33,900 bases of DNA from Rhodobacter sp. (GTDB lineage: Bacteria; Pseudomonadota; Alphaproteobacteria; Rhodobacterales; Rhodobacteraceae), in assembly GCA_022824145.1 (NCBI GenBank), contig JAJEAY010000008.1:1-33900 (forward strand). Reading direction: 5' to 3'. Below, piece after piece: positions 1 to 9,310 of this stretch. Each line of letters starts with the position of its first letter. Positions within the stretch are counted from its first letter, which is position 1. The position numbers and the translations under genes are program-made. Under the pieces are notes generated by a model. It was not told where the DNA came from. It was given only the letters and a program-made list of their open reading frames with translations, and made no database searches.

Positions 1-131
1 TTCGCGTTCCGCCAGTCCTCGCGCTCGCAAAGCTCACGTGCCAGGAAGGTCCGCGTGCAGTCCCCGGCCCCAAGCCGCGCCTTCAGCCAGTCAACCGTCT
101 CGGTGCAGTAGTGTCGGATCCCGATTCTCAT
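1..131 (-). CDS. Transposase-like protein, N-terminus only (cut by window edge)
   Basis: An ATG at 131 on the minus strand opens a frame that stays open for 43 codons to the edge. The peptide begins MRIGIRHYCTETVDWLK and contains LARELCEREDWRNA near residues 30-43. The 'LaReLCereDWRNa.GeL' pattern is what I know from the N-terminal domain of IS4-like transposases and the related DUF4338/DruA proteins, which are common in proteobacterial mobile DNA. The catalytic part lies outside the window, so transposase and DruA-like anti-phage protein cannot be told apart here. No clear ribosome binding site precedes the ATG. Confidence 0.5.
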   Translation of the reverse strand, partial: MRIGIRHYCTETVDWLKARLGAGDCTRTFLARELCEREDWRNA

Positions 132-541
132 GCAGCCGGGACTACGGCGTCAGCTGCATCGAGTCAACAGTGTCCGGTTGAAAGGCGCCCATCCCGCTGG
201 AACGATGCCCTTCGGCAGATGACCGATCGCGCGGCCCGGAACAGTCCCGGCTAGAATTTTCCGTTGATCCCGCCGCATCGCTGAACATTCGAACGGCCTT
301 CAGCGTACCCGGCAAACAGGCTTGCCGCCAGTTGCAACGCCCTATGAGGACAGTGTTTCCTCTTCTTCCACAGGGAGTCATCTCTGCGCCATCTAGCCGA
401 ACCTCCGCAGGCAGCGGATTCGCGACCGCAAGCCGCTGGCAACTCGCCGTCCGCGGTTCTGCCGTGACCGAAACTCGTTGGGGCTTGCACACCGATTCTG
501 GAAGACTATAAACCCGGCAATTTGCAAACGCCGGGGAACTG
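132..541. other. Intergenic region upstream of carB
   Basis: No reading frame here resembles a protein I recognise. The stretch separates the edge transposase-like gene from carB and carries the carB leader at its right end. carA is not adjacent; separated carA and carB are common in alphaproteobacteria. Confidence 0.5.
485..512 (+). promoter_or_regulatory. Candidate carB promoter
   Basis: TTGCAC (485-490) is separated by 16 bases from TATAAA (507-512), 30 bases before the carB ATG. The -10 box is 5/6 to consensus, the -35 only 3/6. Between the -10 and the gene, CCCGGC (513-518) and GCCGGG (530-535) can pair next to the GGGGAA that serves as Shine-Dalgarno. If transcription starts near 519, the left arm would not be in the mRNA. 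Confidence 0.35.
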
Positions 542-3500
542 ATGCCGAAACGGGAAGACATTCAGTCGATCATGATCATCGGCGCAGGTCCAATCATTAT
601 CGGCCAGGCATGTGAGTTCGACTATTCCGGCGCTCAGGCATGCAAGGCGCTGCGCGAGGAAGGCTACCGCGTCATCCTGGTCAACTCGAACCCAGCCACA
701 ATCATGACCGATCCTGGATTGGCGGACTCAACCTATATCGAGCCAATCACTCCGACTTTTGTCGCCCGAATCATTGAAAGGGAACGGCCTGACGCACTGC
801 TTCCGACGATGGGTGGCCAGACTGGCCTGAACACATCGCTCGCCGTCGAGCAGATGCGCGTCGCGGAAGCGTTCCAGAACGACGACCTGACCAGACTGGC
901 AACGGAATTCGGTCCGGATATTGCCGAAAAAGGTGTTCTTGAAGCGTTTGGAGTGGAAATGATTGGCGCGAAACGCGCCGCGATCGAAATGGCGGAAGAC
1001 CGAAAGCTGTTTCGCGAGGCGATGGACCGAATTGGTCTGGAAAACCCCCGAGCGGCCATCGCCAACTCCATCGAGGAGGCGATGGACGCGATCAATTCCG
1101 TCGGATTGCCTGCGATCATACGCCCGGCATTCACCCTCGGCGGCACCGGCGGCGGCGTCGCCTACAACCGCGGCGATTACGAACGCATCTGCCGAGCCGG
1201 CCTCGCTGCGTCTCCGGTCAGCCAGATCCTGATCGATGAAAGCCTGCTTGGCTGGAAGGAATTCGAGATGGAGGTTGTCCGCGACAGGGCGGACAACGCA
1301 ATCATCGTCTGCTCCATCGAGAACGTCGATCCGATGGGCGTGCATACCGGGGATTCGATAACCGTCGCTCCCGCCCTGACGCTTACCGACAAGGAATACC
1401 AGATGATGCGCAACGGCTCGATCGCTGTTCTGCGCGAGATCGGGGTGGAGACAGGCGGGTCGAACGTTCAGTGGGCTGTAAGTCCCGAAGACGGGCGCAT
1501 GGTTGTCATCGAAATGAACCCGAGAGTCAGCCGCTCGTCCGCACTTGCGTCCAAAGCGACCGGCTTTCCAATCGCAAAGATCGCCGCAAAACTTGCCGTG
1601 GGCTACACGCTTGACGAGCTCGACAATGACATCACTAAGGTTACTCCCGCGAGCTTCGAGCCGACAATCGACTATGTCGTCACCAAAATCCCCCGATTCG
1701 CTTTCGAGAAGTTCCCGGGCGCGGAGCCGACGCTGACCACTGCGATGAAGTCGGTCGGCGAAGCCATGGCGGTCGGCCGCACGTTTCACGAATCGGTGCA
1801 GAAGGCGCTGGCTTCCCTGGAAACCGGACTGTCCGGCTTCGACGAGATCGAAGTGCCCGGTATTGGCGAGGATCCGGCTGCGATCATCAAATTCATTTCC
1901 GCTCAACACCCCGACCGGCTGCGCCGTATCGCCCAGGCCATGCGGGAAGGACTCGACGATTCCGAAATCCAGGCGGCGACTGAATACGATCCGTGGTTCC
2001 TCGCCCGCATTCGGGAGATTGTAAACGCGGAAGCCGATATCCGGACCAATGGGATGCCGGATGACGAGACCGGAATTCGCAGGCTGAAAATGCTGGGCTT
2101 CACCGATTCCCGCCTTGCCAAGCTCGCCGGCCGGACAGAGGCGGAGATTCGCGACCTGCGCATCGACAGGAATGTACAGGCGGTGTTCAAGCGGATCGAC
2201 ACCTGCGCCGCCGAGTTCGAGGCGCAGACCCCTTACATGTATTCGACATATGAAACCCCTGTCATGGGAGAGGTGGAATGCGAAGCCCGTCCCAGCGACG
2301 CGAAGAAGGTCGTTATCCTCGGCGGCGGACCGAACCGCATCGGACAGGGAATTGAATTCGACTACTGCTGCTGCCACGCCTGTTTCGCGCTTTCGGATGC
2401 CGGGTACGAAACCATCATGATCAACTGCAATCCGGAGACGGTCAGTACCGATTACGACACGTCCGACAGGCTTTATTTCGACCCCCTTACATTCGAGCAT
2501 GTAATGGAGGTTCTCCGTACCGAGCGGGAAAACGGCACGCTGCACGGCGTCATCGTCCAGTTCGGTGGCCAGACACCTTTGAAACTGGCCAAAGCCTTGG
2601 ACTCAGCCGGTGTTCCGATTCTCGGCACCACTCCCGATTCGATAGACTGGGCAGAGGATCGCGAGCGGTTCCAGGCGCTTGTCAGGGATCTTGGACTGCT
2701 GCAGCCGAACAATGCCATTGCGTCGACCGATTCCGAGGCCGTGGAGGCCGCCGTAAGGATCGGCTATCCGCTCGTGATACGTCCAAGCTACGTACTTGGC
2801 GGGCGCGCGATGGAAATCGTCCATGACCGTATCCAGCTTGAGCGTTACATTTCCGATGCCGTCATTGTCTCAGGTGACAGCCCAGTTCTTCTCGACAGCT
2901 ATCTCAGGGGTGCTGTCGAGGTGGATGTGGACGCTCTTTCGGATGGCAGGGAGACCCATATCGCCGGAATAATGCAACATATCGAAGAAGCAGGTGTCCA
3001 TTCCGGCGACAGCGCCTGCTGCCTTCCGCCCCACACGCTGCCAGCGGAGGCGGTCGCCGAAATCGAGCGCCAGACCGACGCGCTCGCCCGAGCGCTCGGA
3101 GTCGTGGGCCTGATGAACGCGCAGTTCGCGGTCAAGGACGGGCGTGTCTACCTGATCGAGGTCAATCCGCGGGCGTCCCGCACAGTGCCGTTCGTCGCCA
3201 AAGCGACTGATTCGGCGATCGCTTCGATCGCAGCACGCCTTATGGCAGGCGAATCACTGGGTGGATTTCCGAATCGGCCACCCTACCCTTCGGATGCGCT
3301 TCCAGGCGATTCGCTTCCTTTCGCGGACCCAATGACGCTCGCCGACCCGGCCATGCCGTGGTTCAGCGTAAAGGAAGCCGTCCTCCCATTCAGCCGGTTC
3401 CCCGGGGTGGACACAATCCTTGGGCCTGAGATGCGTTCCACCGGCGAGGTCATGGGCTGGGACCGTGACTTTCCCCGCGCGTTTCTGAAGTCGCAGCTCG

Positions 3501-3913
3501 GAGCGGGCACGATGCTTCCCACGCACGGCACCGTGTTTTTCTCCGTGAAAGACGACGACAAGACTCCGCAGTTATTGGAGACGGCACGCATACTTGTCGA
3601 TCTGGGATTCTCGATCGCCGCCACACGTGGAACCGCAGCCTTTCTTTCGGGCGCTGGAATCCGGGCCACCCAGGTCATGAAGGCGTTCGAGGGCCGTCCA
3701 AACATCATAGACGCGATACAGGACGGTGAGATCGCGCTGGTAATGAACACAACGGAAGGTGCGCAGGCGGTGCTGGACAGCCGCTCGATGCGAAACGTAG
3801 CGCTCATGGGCAGTGTTCCCTATTACACGACGGCGGCTGCAATCCATGCCGCAGCGCTGGCGATGCAGGTCCAGAGCGCCGGGGACGTCGGCGTCAGGAG
3901 CCTTCAGGAATAG
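542..3913 (+). CDS. carB: Carbamoyl-phosphate synthase large subunit
   Basis: This 1123-residue protein is the synthetase subunit that makes carbamoyl phosphate from bicarbonate, ammonia (delivered from CarA) and two ATP, for pyrimidine and arginine synthesis in the cytoplasm. It starts with the family hallmark [18 protein letters not shown] and repeats the same fold in its second half ([21 protein letters not shown], from about residue 590), as expected for two tandem ATP-grasp synthetase halves. Metal/ATP-site motifs [20 protein letters not shown] and [20 protein letters not shown] mark each half. The C-terminal ~150 residues are the MGS-like allosteric domain. It is about 50 residues longer than the E. 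coli enzyme but collinear. The ATG at 542 is preceded by GGGGAACTG. A long open frame on the opposite strand (728-2545) is only codon-bias shadow. Confidence 0.98.
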   Translation: MPKREDIQSIMIIGAGPIIIGQACEFDYSGAQACKALREEGYRVILVNSNPATIMTDPGLADSTYIEPITPTFVARIIERERPDALLPTMGGQTGLNTSLAVEQMRVAEAFQNDDLTRLATEFGPDIAEKGVLEAFGVEMIGAKRAAIEMAEDRKLFREAMDRIGLENPRAAIANSIEEAMDAINSVGLPAIIRPAFTLGGTGGGVAYNRGDYERICRAGLAASPVSQILIDESLLGWKEFEMEVVRDRADNAIIVCSIENVDPMGVHTGDSITVAPALTLTDKEYQMMRNGSIAVLREIGVETGGSNVQWAVSPEDGRMVVIEMNPRVSRSSALASKATGFPIAKIAAKLAVGYTLDELDNDITKVTPASFEPTIDYVVTKIPRFAFEKFPGAEPTLTTAMKSVGEAMAVGRTFHESVQKALASLETGLSGFDEIEVPGIGEDPAAIIKFISAQHPDRLRRIAQAMREGLDDSEIQAATEYDPWFLARIREIVNAEADIRTNGMPDDETGIRRLKMLGFTDSRLAKLAGRTEAEIRDLRIDRNVQAVFKRIDTCAAEFEAQTPYMYSTYETPVMGEVECEARPSDAKKVVILGGGPNRIGQGIEFDYCCCHACFALSDAGYETIMINCNPETVSTDYDTSDRLYFDPLTFEHVMEVLRTERENGTLHGVIVQFGGQTPLKLAKALDSAGVPILGTTPDSIDWAEDRERFQALVRDLGLLQPNNAIASTDSEAVEAAVRIGYPLVIRPSYVLGGRAMEIVHDRIQLERYISDAVIVSGDSPVLLDSYLRGAVEVDVDALSDGRETHIAGIMQHIEEAGVHSGDSACCLPPHTLPAEAVAEIERQTDALARALGVVGLMNAQFAVKDGRVYLIEVNPRASRTVPFVAKATDSAIASIAARLMAGESLGGFPNRPPYPSDALPGDSLPFADPMTLADPAMPWFSVKEAVLPFSRFPGVDTILGPEMRSTGEVMGWDRDFPRAFLKSQLGAGTMLPTHGTVFFSVKDDDKTPQLLETARILVDLGFSIAATRGTAAFLSGAGIRATQVMKAFEGRPNIIDAIQDGEIALVMNTTEGAQAVLDSRSMRNVALMGSVPYYTTAAAIHAAALAMQVQSAGDVGVRSLQE

Positions 3914-4065
3914 ACCGGAATGGACATTGCGCTCATTGATCGTTCCGTCCAGAAGACAGCGGATCCCGAGGTGCCGGGAATACTGCCCTGCGGCTCCGCA
4001 ATCCGACCGTGACAGCATCGTACATGATGCTATTCTTCGACCTGAAATGAATCTGGAGGGAAATC

Positions 4066-4758
4066 ATGAAGATCATCTGGCTAGGCCACGGCTCATTCCG
4101 CATCGAAATTGAGAATCAGGTTCTACTGATCGACCCCTGGCTCACCGGAAATCCCGCACTCCCTGAGGACAGCCACGATGAAGCAGTCACCGGCGCCACG
4201 CATCTCGTTTTGACCCACACTCACTTTGATCATGTATGCGACATGCTTTCGCTCGCGCGCAGGCTGGAGGTTCCGGTGGTGGGTCAGTACGATCTTATGG
4301 GCTACTGGGAGGAACATGAAGACATCCAGACAGTCGGGTTCAACAAGGGTGGCACCGTCAGTCTGGGAGACGTCGCAGTGTCGATGGTTCCGGCCTCCCA
4401 CAGTTCAACGTTCAGCACTGAAGAAGGACTCCGCACCGGCGGCTCGGAAGTCGGATACATGATTCGGGGAGAAGGACATACGATCTATGTCTCCGGTGAC
4501 ACGGACATCATGGCCGATATGCAATGGATGGGCGACTACTACCGTCCCGACATCGGAATCCTGAGCGCGGGCGGACATTTCACGATGGACATGAAGGCAG
4601 CGGCTTATGCGGCCAGAAAGTTCTTCAATTTCAACATTGTGATCCCCTGCCACTACAGAACCTTCCCGTTCCTTGAGCAATCGGCGGAAAAGCTGGTCAA
4701 CGGTCTTCCCGGTGTGAACGTCATTGAGCCGGAGGTGATGCAGGCAGTCCCGATCTGA
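4066..4758 (+). CDS. UPF0173 metallo-beta-lactamase-fold metal-dependent hydrolase
   Basis: The 230-residue protein is a compact metallo-beta-lactamase-fold hydrolase of the UPF0173 type. The N-terminus MKIIWLGHGSFRIE and the following DPWLTGNP are typical of the family. The metal-binding motif is H51-T-H53-F-D55-H56, with a later SGDTD (143-147), GGHFTM (169-174) and a C-terminal His in PCHYRTFP (H196), so all ligands seem present. The substrate is not known from sequence, and there is no signal peptide, so it should act in the cytoplasm. GGAGGG six bases before the ATG makes the start secure. It lies 152 bases after carB and could share or have its own promoter. Confidence 0.88.
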   Translation: MKIIWLGHGSFRIEIENQVLLIDPWLTGNPALPEDSHDEAVTGATHLVLTHTHFDHVCDMLSLARRLEVPVVGQYDLMGYWEEHEDIQTVGFNKGGTVSLGDVAVSMVPASHSSTFSTEEGLRTGGSEVGYMIRGEGHTIYVSGDTDIMADMQWMGDYYRPDIGILSAGGHFTMDMKAAAYAARKFFNFNIVIPCHYRTFPFLEQSAEKLVNGLPGVNVIEPEVMQAVPI

Positions 4759-4854
4759 GCCACCGGTGGATACGTTCATACAGTTACCTCAATCAGAATG
4801 ATGGACGCGGCAGGGAGTCAGGGGCTGGGCCGTCAGTCACGCGCAGAGTCAACG

Positions 4855-5340
4855 CTAAGCCGAGGCTGTCTTGGTTGGCTTCCGTCCATGCCGCAGCCTA
4901 TCAAAAAAATCCTGGAGGAGATTCCTGGACTCTTCTGCAGCGATTCCGTCGTATATTTCGGGAACATGGTGGGTCTGCGGGTGCTGAAAGACGCGTGCGC
5001 CATGCAGAACTCCCCCGGACTTTGGATCGGCAGCTCCAAACAGGAGCCTTGCGATCCTGGCGTGGGAAATTGCGGCTGCGCACATCGCACAGGGTTCAAT
5101 CGTAACGTAGAGCGCATGTCCCGGCAGCCGTTCCGACCCGGCAGCCGCGCAGGCATCGCGCAGCGCAAGGATTTCGGCATGGGCTGTAGGATCGCACAGT
5201 TCCCGCATTCGATTGCGAGCGGCAGCGACGACCCTCCCCTGCGGGTCCACCACCACCGCACCAACCGGCACCTCACCATGCGCCGCGGCAATCCGCGCCT
5301 CGGCGAGCGCTCTCTCCATCTGGCTACTGAAGCCGACCAT
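4855..5340 (-). CDS. tadA: tRNA-specific adenosine deaminase
   Basis: TadA deaminates adenosine-34 to inosine in the anticodon of tRNA-Arg(ACG). The protein has the cytidine/deoxycytidylate deaminase zinc site: HAE in DPTAHAEI, then PCAMC about 28 residues later. The general acid/base Glu is in HAE, and the His plus two Cys bind zinc. GEVPVGAVVVD near the N-terminus is characteristic of the tRNA enzyme. I chose the ATG at 5340 (161 aa) because GGAA lies just upstream. A GTG at 5355 would add five residues. It is divergent from the pseudouridine synthase gene, an arrangement common in alphaproteobacteria, and convergent with the UPF0173 gene. Confidence 0.95.
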   Translation of the reverse strand: MVGFSSQMERALAEARIAAAHGEVPVGAVVVDPQGRVVAAARNRMRELCDPTAHAEILALRDACAAAGSERLPGHALYVTIEPCAMCAAAISHARIARLLFGAADPKSGGVLHGARVFQHPQTHHVPEIYDGIAAEESRNLLQDFFDRLRHGRKPTKTASA

Positions 5341-5405
5341 GCTTTCCAAATGCACCCAGAGCGCGGCGCGCTCAAGGTGTTTTCTTCCGGGCTGTCCGCT
5401 AGCTG

Positions 5406-6188
5406 GTGCAAACCGTGACCGGCAGCACCGACGGCGGATCCCGCATCGCCAAGGTCATCTCACGCGCAGGAATCGCCAGCAGACGCGAGGCCGAACGCAT
5501 GATCGCGGATGGACGGGTTGCGGTGAACGGGAAGAGAATCCTGTCGCCAGCGCTAAATGTGTCAGCGAAGGACAGAATCACAGTTGACGGCAAGCCCGCC
5601 AACACTGCCGAACCGTCACGGCTCTGGCTTTACCACAAGCCTCCCGGACTTGTTACAACAACCCGCGATGAGAAAGGCCGCAGGACTGTCTTTGATTCTC
5701 TCCCGGAGGACATGCCCCGCGTCATGCCCATCGGCCGGCTGGACCTCAGTTCGGAGGGCCTCTTGCTGCTTACGAACGATGGCGGCCTGAAGCGGCGCCT
5801 CGAGCTTCCGTCAACAGGTTGGCTTCGAAAGTACCGCGTTCGTGTCAATGGAAAGCCATCGGACGCAATGTTGGAGCCGCTACGGAAGGGGCTGAATATC
5901 GACGGAGAGCGATTCCAGCCGATGCAGGTCGCCATTGACAGACAGCAGGGAGCGAACGCTTGGCTCACGGTTGGTCTGCGTGAGGGGCGGAACCGGGAAA
6001 TCCGACGCGCGATGGAGACAGCAGGTCTTTCCGTAAGCCGCCTGATCCGGCTGAGCTATGGTCCGTTTCAGCTAGGAACTCTCAAACGCGGCGAAGTACG
6101 GGAAGTGAAGCAGCGGGTGCTTCGTGACCAGTTGGGGCTGTCCAGAAGCTCTCCGAATGCATCGGGCAGATCTGCCCGGCAACGGTAA
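5406..6188 (+). CDS. rluB: Pseudouridine synthase, RsuA/RluB/RluE family
   Basis: A 260-residue enzyme isomerising uridine to pseudouridine in rRNA, most likely 23S (RluB type). An N-terminal S4 RNA-binding domain (about 13-60, RIAKVISRAGIASRREAERMI) is followed by the catalytic domain with the hallmark GRLDLSSEGLLLLTNDG; D113 is the expected nucleophile. LREGRNREIRRAME in the C-terminal half is also family typical. The start is uncertain: GTG at 5406 or GTG at 5415, neither with a strong Shine-Dalgarno. The last ~15 residues are a basic/serine-rich tail. RluB is chosen over RsuA or RluE from the overall sequence style and the tadA neighbour. Confidence 0.9.
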   Translation: MQTVTGSTDGGSRIAKVISRAGIASRREAERMIADGRVAVNGKRILSPALNVSAKDRITVDGKPANTAEPSRLWLYHKPPGLVTTTRDEKGRRTVFDSLPEDMPRVMPIGRLDLSSEGLLLLTNDGGLKRRLELPSTGWLRKYRVRVNGKPSDAMLEPLRKGLNIDGERFQPMQVAIDRQQGANAWLTVGLREGRNREIRRAMETAGLSVSRLIRLSYGPFQLGTLKRGEVREVKQRVLRDQLGLSRSSPNASGRSARQR

Positions 6189-6352
6189 ACAACACTGTTC
6201 CCGTCCGGACGCCGTTCGGCTCCTTTCCTTGAACGGTCCGTGTGCAAGTTGGAACTCCACAAACGAATGGCAGTCAGTTGGCCACCGGTGGCGTTTTCGC
6301 CCTCTTGCCGCTCAATCCTGTTCCTGTATGTCCACCAACCACAGCATCCTGA

Positions 6353-7183
6353 ATGACGGACGCCAAACAAATGTCAGAACTGATTTCACTGGAAAACCTC
6401 GGAAACCTGATCATGCTGTGCTTCCTGCAGGCTGTGCTCGGGTTCGATAACCTGCTTTACATTTCAATCCAGTCGCAGAGGGCACCCCAAGAGAAACAGA
6501 AATCCGTGCGGTTCTGGGGCATCATAATCGCCGTGGCGCTGCGTATCGTGCTTCTGTTCGCCATGATCCGGCTCATTGACGCATTGTCCGAGCCGTTCTT
6601 TGTCATGGAGTGGACCGGCTATCTCGAAGGCGGCGTGAATTTCGCGACCATCGTATTCGTCCTGGGTGGTGTTTTCATCATGTATACTGCGGTCACGGAA
6701 ATCGCCCACATGCTGTCATCCAACCATCTGGGCGGGAACCATAGCCAGGGGCACCGCATGTCAGCTGCTCGCGTCGTCACTCTTATAGTAATGATGAACC
6801 TGATCTTCAGCTTCGACTCGATCCTTTCCGCACTGGCCATCACCGATGTCTTTCCCGTGCTGGCCTTCGCGATATTCCTTTCCGGGGCTGCGATGCTGAT
6901 ACTCGCCGATGGTGTCACGGAATTTCTGGAACGGAACCGCATGTACGAAGTGCTCGGGCTTTTCATTCTGCTGATCGTCGGCGTTGTATTGCTTGGAGAG
7001 GCTGGCCCGGCGGCAGCGCACGCCATGCACGATACCGGCCTCCAGATACGTATCCTTGGCTACGAACTTGTGCCCATGTCGAAGACCACGTTCTACTTCT
7101 CAGTGGTCGTGCTCGTTGCGGTTGAAGCCGTTCAGTCCCGTTATTCCCGAAAACTCTCCGCGAACCGCAGCAGTACAGCATAG
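6353..7183 (+). CDS. TerC-family integral membrane protein (possible metal exporter)
   Basis: This 276-residue inner-membrane protein has about seven hydrophobic segments and the paired acidic motifs of the TerC/Alx/YkoY family: AVLGFDNLLYIS in the first segment and LIFSFDSILSALAIT in the middle. Characterised relatives export manganese or support metal insertion into exported enzymes; that role is inferred here. A His-rich cytoplasmic loop (HLGGNHSQGHR) sits between segments. The start may be ATG 6353 or ATG 6371; neither has a clear ribosome site. I looked for a yybP-ykoY manganese riboswitch in the 164-base leader and saw none. Confidence 0.85.
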   Translation: MTDAKQMSELISLENLGNLIMLCFLQAVLGFDNLLYISIQSQRAPQEKQKSVRFWGIIIAVALRIVLLFAMIRLIDALSEPFFVMEWTGYLEGGVNFATIVFVLGGVFIMYTAVTEIAHMLSSNHLGGNHSQGHRMSAARVVTLIVMMNLIFSFDSILSALAITDVFPVLAFAIFLSGAAMLILADGVTEFLERNRMYEVLGLFILLIVGVVLLGEAGPAAAHAMHDTGLQIRILGYELVPMSKTTFYFSVVVLVAVEAVQSRYSRKLSANRSSTA

Positions 7184-7563
7184 AACAGTGCTGACGGATC
7201 CAGGAAACATTGAATGACCTCCGGAGAATCAGGAAATGGTTTGAACTGACCTCAGAGGCCGGTGGCTGGCAACCATCCAGAACGATTGGGCGGCTTGATG
7301 GAAGCCGCCTTCAAACCATGATGTCTGTTTAGCCAAACGAGTCTTCGACGCATAACGTCTTCGGTAATTTAAAGCGTTTACAATATATTGGCGCTGAAAG
7401 CTAAACTGGAACGAGAAGACCGGATGTGACGCACCGATCTATCCGATCTACTGTAGGCAACGAACCGATTACCGAGATCACGGCCCCAAATCACAGCTGG
7501 CTGGCGTATCGTTGCCTTTACCGCTAACGACTTACGCGACGACAATTTCAAGCTGCGAACCAA
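7184..7563. other. Intergenic region between the TerC-family and nitroreductase genes
   Basis: No convincing gene. It holds the hairpin described at 7289-7309 and, to its right, an AT-rich stretch (about 7325-7405, including GTTTACAATATATTGG) that could carry the nitroreductase promoter, though no well-spaced box pair stands out. Confidence 0.4.
7289..7309 (+). terminator. Hairpin, possible terminator after the TerC-family gene
   Basis: GGCGGCTT (7289-7296) and AAGCCGCC (7302-7309) form a perfect 8-bp stem with a 5-base loop. Only two T residues follow, so it is weak as an intrinsic terminator. It lies 105 bases past the stop codon. Confidence 0.35.
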
Positions 7564-8238
7564 ATGACCGAATCCGAGACGCTCTCCGGCCTTCTCAAAC
7601 GCCGCCATTCCTGCCGGGCATTCCTGTCCGACCCAGTGCCCGACGAATTGGTCGAGCGTATCGTGACCACTGCTGGCAAAGCGCCGAGCTGGTGCAACGC
7701 GCAGCCCTGGGAGGCGGTCGTGACACGTCCGGCCGAAACCGATCGGCTCCGTATTGCCTTGTGCGAACATGTTCAATCCTTGCCGACGGCTGCTCCTGAC
7801 ATCGCGTTTCCTGAAAGATACAGCGGGAATCACCAAGAGCGTAGGCGCGTATGCGGCTGGGCGCTCTATGAAGCGGTGGGCATCGAAAAGGGAGACCGTG
7901 AAGCGTCGGCCAGGCAGATGTTCGAGAACTTCCGGTTTTTCGGCGCCCCCCATGTCGCACTGATCACAACCGAGGCCGAACTTGGCGCCTATGGCGCGAT
8001 CGACTGCGGCGCCTTTGTGACGGTATTCACTCTGGCTGCGGAGGCCGCTGGGATCGCCTCGATTCCACAGGCGGCTTTGGCAGGCTACTCGGCGTTCCTG
8101 CGAAATTGGTTCCGGCTCACCAGCAACCGACAGGTCGTCTGCGGGATTTCATTCGGGTATGAGGATGTTGAGCACCCGGCCAACGCATTCCGGACGAATC
8201 GGGCACCCTTGAGCGAAGTCATCACTTGGGCAGGTTGA
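7564..8238 (+). CDS. Nitroreductase family protein
   Basis: A 224-residue FMN-dependent oxidoreductase of the nitroreductase superfamily. The N-terminal RRHSCRAFLSDPVPDELVERIV is the FMN-phosphate-binding segment with the usual R-R-S-x-R-x-F pattern. APSWCNAQPWEAVV is the second hallmark (A-P-S-x-x-N-x-Q-P-W). The C-terminal FGYEDVEHPANAFRTNRAPL matches the 'G.....P....R..R.P' ending of the family. Substrate cannot be predicted; relatives reduce nitroaromatics, quinones or enones with NAD(P)H. It is probably cytoplasmic and monocistronic. The ATG start has only a weak Shine-Dalgarno. Confidence 0.92.
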   Translation: MTESETLSGLLKRRHSCRAFLSDPVPDELVERIVTTAGKAPSWCNAQPWEAVVTRPAETDRLRIALCEHVQSLPTAAPDIAFPERYSGNHQERRRVCGWALYEAVGIEKGDREASARQMFENFRFFGAPHVALITTEAELGAYGAIDCGAFVTVFTLAAEAAGIASIPQAALAGYSAFLRNWFRLTSNRQVVCGISFGYEDVEHPANAFRTNRAPLSEVITWAG

Positions 8239-8758
8239 AGACTCACTGTAACCGGTAAATGTGATCGTACCGGAACAGCCTCACGCAGGGGCAGGTCGGA
8301 TCAAGCCCGACGCCCAACGCCGTGCTTTAATCGCTTATCCGGTCGGAGACGTCGGCGCCGGAAGCGCCTGAAGCGAAGGCCAGAGGGCGCAGCGGGGAGG
8401 GAAAGATCCTCTTACCCGGTGCAGTGGAACTTTCGGAACGCGGCGAGCCGCGGCGCATCCGTCTGGAGAAGACAGGGAATTACGGCAGAAAGGAGCTTCG
8501 GGCTTTCATCGCCGGGACGGTGGAGCCAAGCGCGCCTGAAACGCGCCGTTCGCTGCCTGGACTCCGTACTCTTTTCCCGGAACGCACCCAAATGCCGGGC
8601 CGCCCGCTCTGCTGCCGCCGTTGCCGGAGCCGAGCCGAACCGACCGATTCAGCCGCCCGGCCATCGCCGCAACATCCAGTCGCACCTGAACAAAGGCAAT
8701 AAGCCTTTTCCCAAACCAACCACCATTCATCGATAGAAGCCGTCTACTCATCGATTCC
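8239..8758. other. Gene-poor stretch before the toxin-antitoxin pair
   Basis: About 520 bases with no protein I recognise. Open frames on both strands (for example 8424-8702 plus and 8506-8772 minus) give Arg/Ser/Pro-rich peptides without motifs and look non-coding. TAACCGGTAA occurs at 8249-8258, one base from the TTACCGGTAA palindromes at 15426 and 19951. This is the left border of the accessory patch. Confidence 0.4.
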
Positions 8759-8791
8759 CTCCCGGACAGCACATGTCCGGGAGCCTTGACA
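8759..8791 (+). promoter_or_regulatory. Palindromic operator and -35 box of the toxin-antitoxin operon
   Basis: CTCCCGGACA (8759-8768) and TGTCCGGGAG (8774-8783) are perfect 10-bp inverted repeats around a 5-base centre. They sit immediately before a consensus -35 box TTGACA (8786-8791). The -10 is not clear; TGCATG at 8809 has the right 17-base spacing. RelB-type antitoxins bind such palindromes to autorepress, so I infer an operator. It could alternatively act as a hairpin, but no T run follows. Confidence 0.5.
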
Positions 8792-8835
8792 TGTTCCCGG
8801 ATCCGTCATGCATGTCGTACAGCTAGGAGGTTCCC

Positions 8836-9054
8836 ATGCTGTCGCTCCGCCTTTCGCCCGACATCGAAGCCCGTTTGGAGGCTCTTGCCAGGAAAACGGG
8901 CAGAACCAAGAGCTACTATGCCCGCGAGGCCATCCTCGAGAAGATCGAGGAGATGGAAGACACATATCTGGGCGGCAGGGTTCTGGAACGCGTCCGGAAG
9001 GGCGAGGAGGAGGTGCTGTCGGCCGAAGAGATGTGGCGTGGCCTGGACGATTGA
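8836..9054 (+). CDS. RelB-family ribbon-helix-helix antitoxin
   Basis: A 72-residue protein beginning MLSLRLSPDIEARLEALAR followed by KTGRTKSYYAREAILEKIEE, a classic ribbon-helix-helix DNA-binding domain (beta strand 1-6, helices about 8-18 and 25-40). The acidic C-terminus (RVRKGEEEVLSAEEMWRGLDD) is the likely toxin-wrapping segment. The perfect AGGAGG (8825-8830) five bases upstream fixes the start. Its end overlaps the downstream toxin by 17 bases, giving translational coupling. Expected function: bind and neutralise the RelE-type toxin and repress the operon through the palindrome just upstream. Confidence 0.9.
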   Translation: MLSLRLSPDIEARLEALARKTGRTKSYYAREAILEKIEEMEDTYLGGRVLERVRKGEEEVLSAEEMWRGLDD

Positions 9055-9310
9055 GTATGCCAGAAGTGTCCGGGAATCCGTCCGCCGCCTCGACCGGCAG
9101 GTCCAGCGCCGCATCCGTGATTTCCTCAAACTCAGGTTGGCTGGCATGGAGGATCCCCGGCAGCTTGGTTCGCCGCTGCACGGTGGACGGCACCGCAGTT
9201 TCTGGCGGTACCGTGTCGGAGACTGCAGGATCGTCGCGGAGATCAACGAAAGGGACATCCGCATCCTGATCGTTCGAATTGCGCACCGCCGCCACGTCCA
9301 TGATTCATGA
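9038..9310 (+). CDS. RelE/ParE-family toxin
   Basis: A 90-residue basic toxin of the RelE/ParE superfamily. The proposed start is GTG 9038 (V-A-W-T-I-E-Y-A), with GAAGAG about ten bases upstream inside the antitoxin gene. Family features are RRLDRQVQRRIRDFLKLRL, then DPRQLGSPLHGG and the core WRYRVGDCRIVAEI, ending in RILIVRIAHRRHVHD. The C-terminal Arg/His residues match those used by RelE for ribosome-dependent mRNA cleavage. This is known for the family and inferred here. I see no frameshift, so the pair looks intact. Confidence 0.9.
   Translation: MAWTIEYARSVRESVRRLDRQVQRRIRDFLKLRLAGMEDPRQLGSPLHGGRHRSFWRYRVGDCRIVAEINERDIRILIVRIAHRRHVHDS

Noticed and set aside
728-2545. A 605-codon open frame on the minus strand inside carB
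   Set aside because: It mirrors the coding periodicity of carB, has no recognisable domain, and carB is complete on the other strand.
6189-6352. Possible yybP-ykoY manganese riboswitch upstream of the TerC-family gene
   Set aside because: The conserved paired-helix and internal-loop sequence of that riboswitch is not visible; only ordinary intergenic sequence is seen.
8424-8772. Open frames on both strands giving peptides of about 90 residues
   Set aside because: Arg/Ser/Pro-rich, no motif, no good ribosome site, and they overlap each other; likely chance frames in GC-rich DNA.
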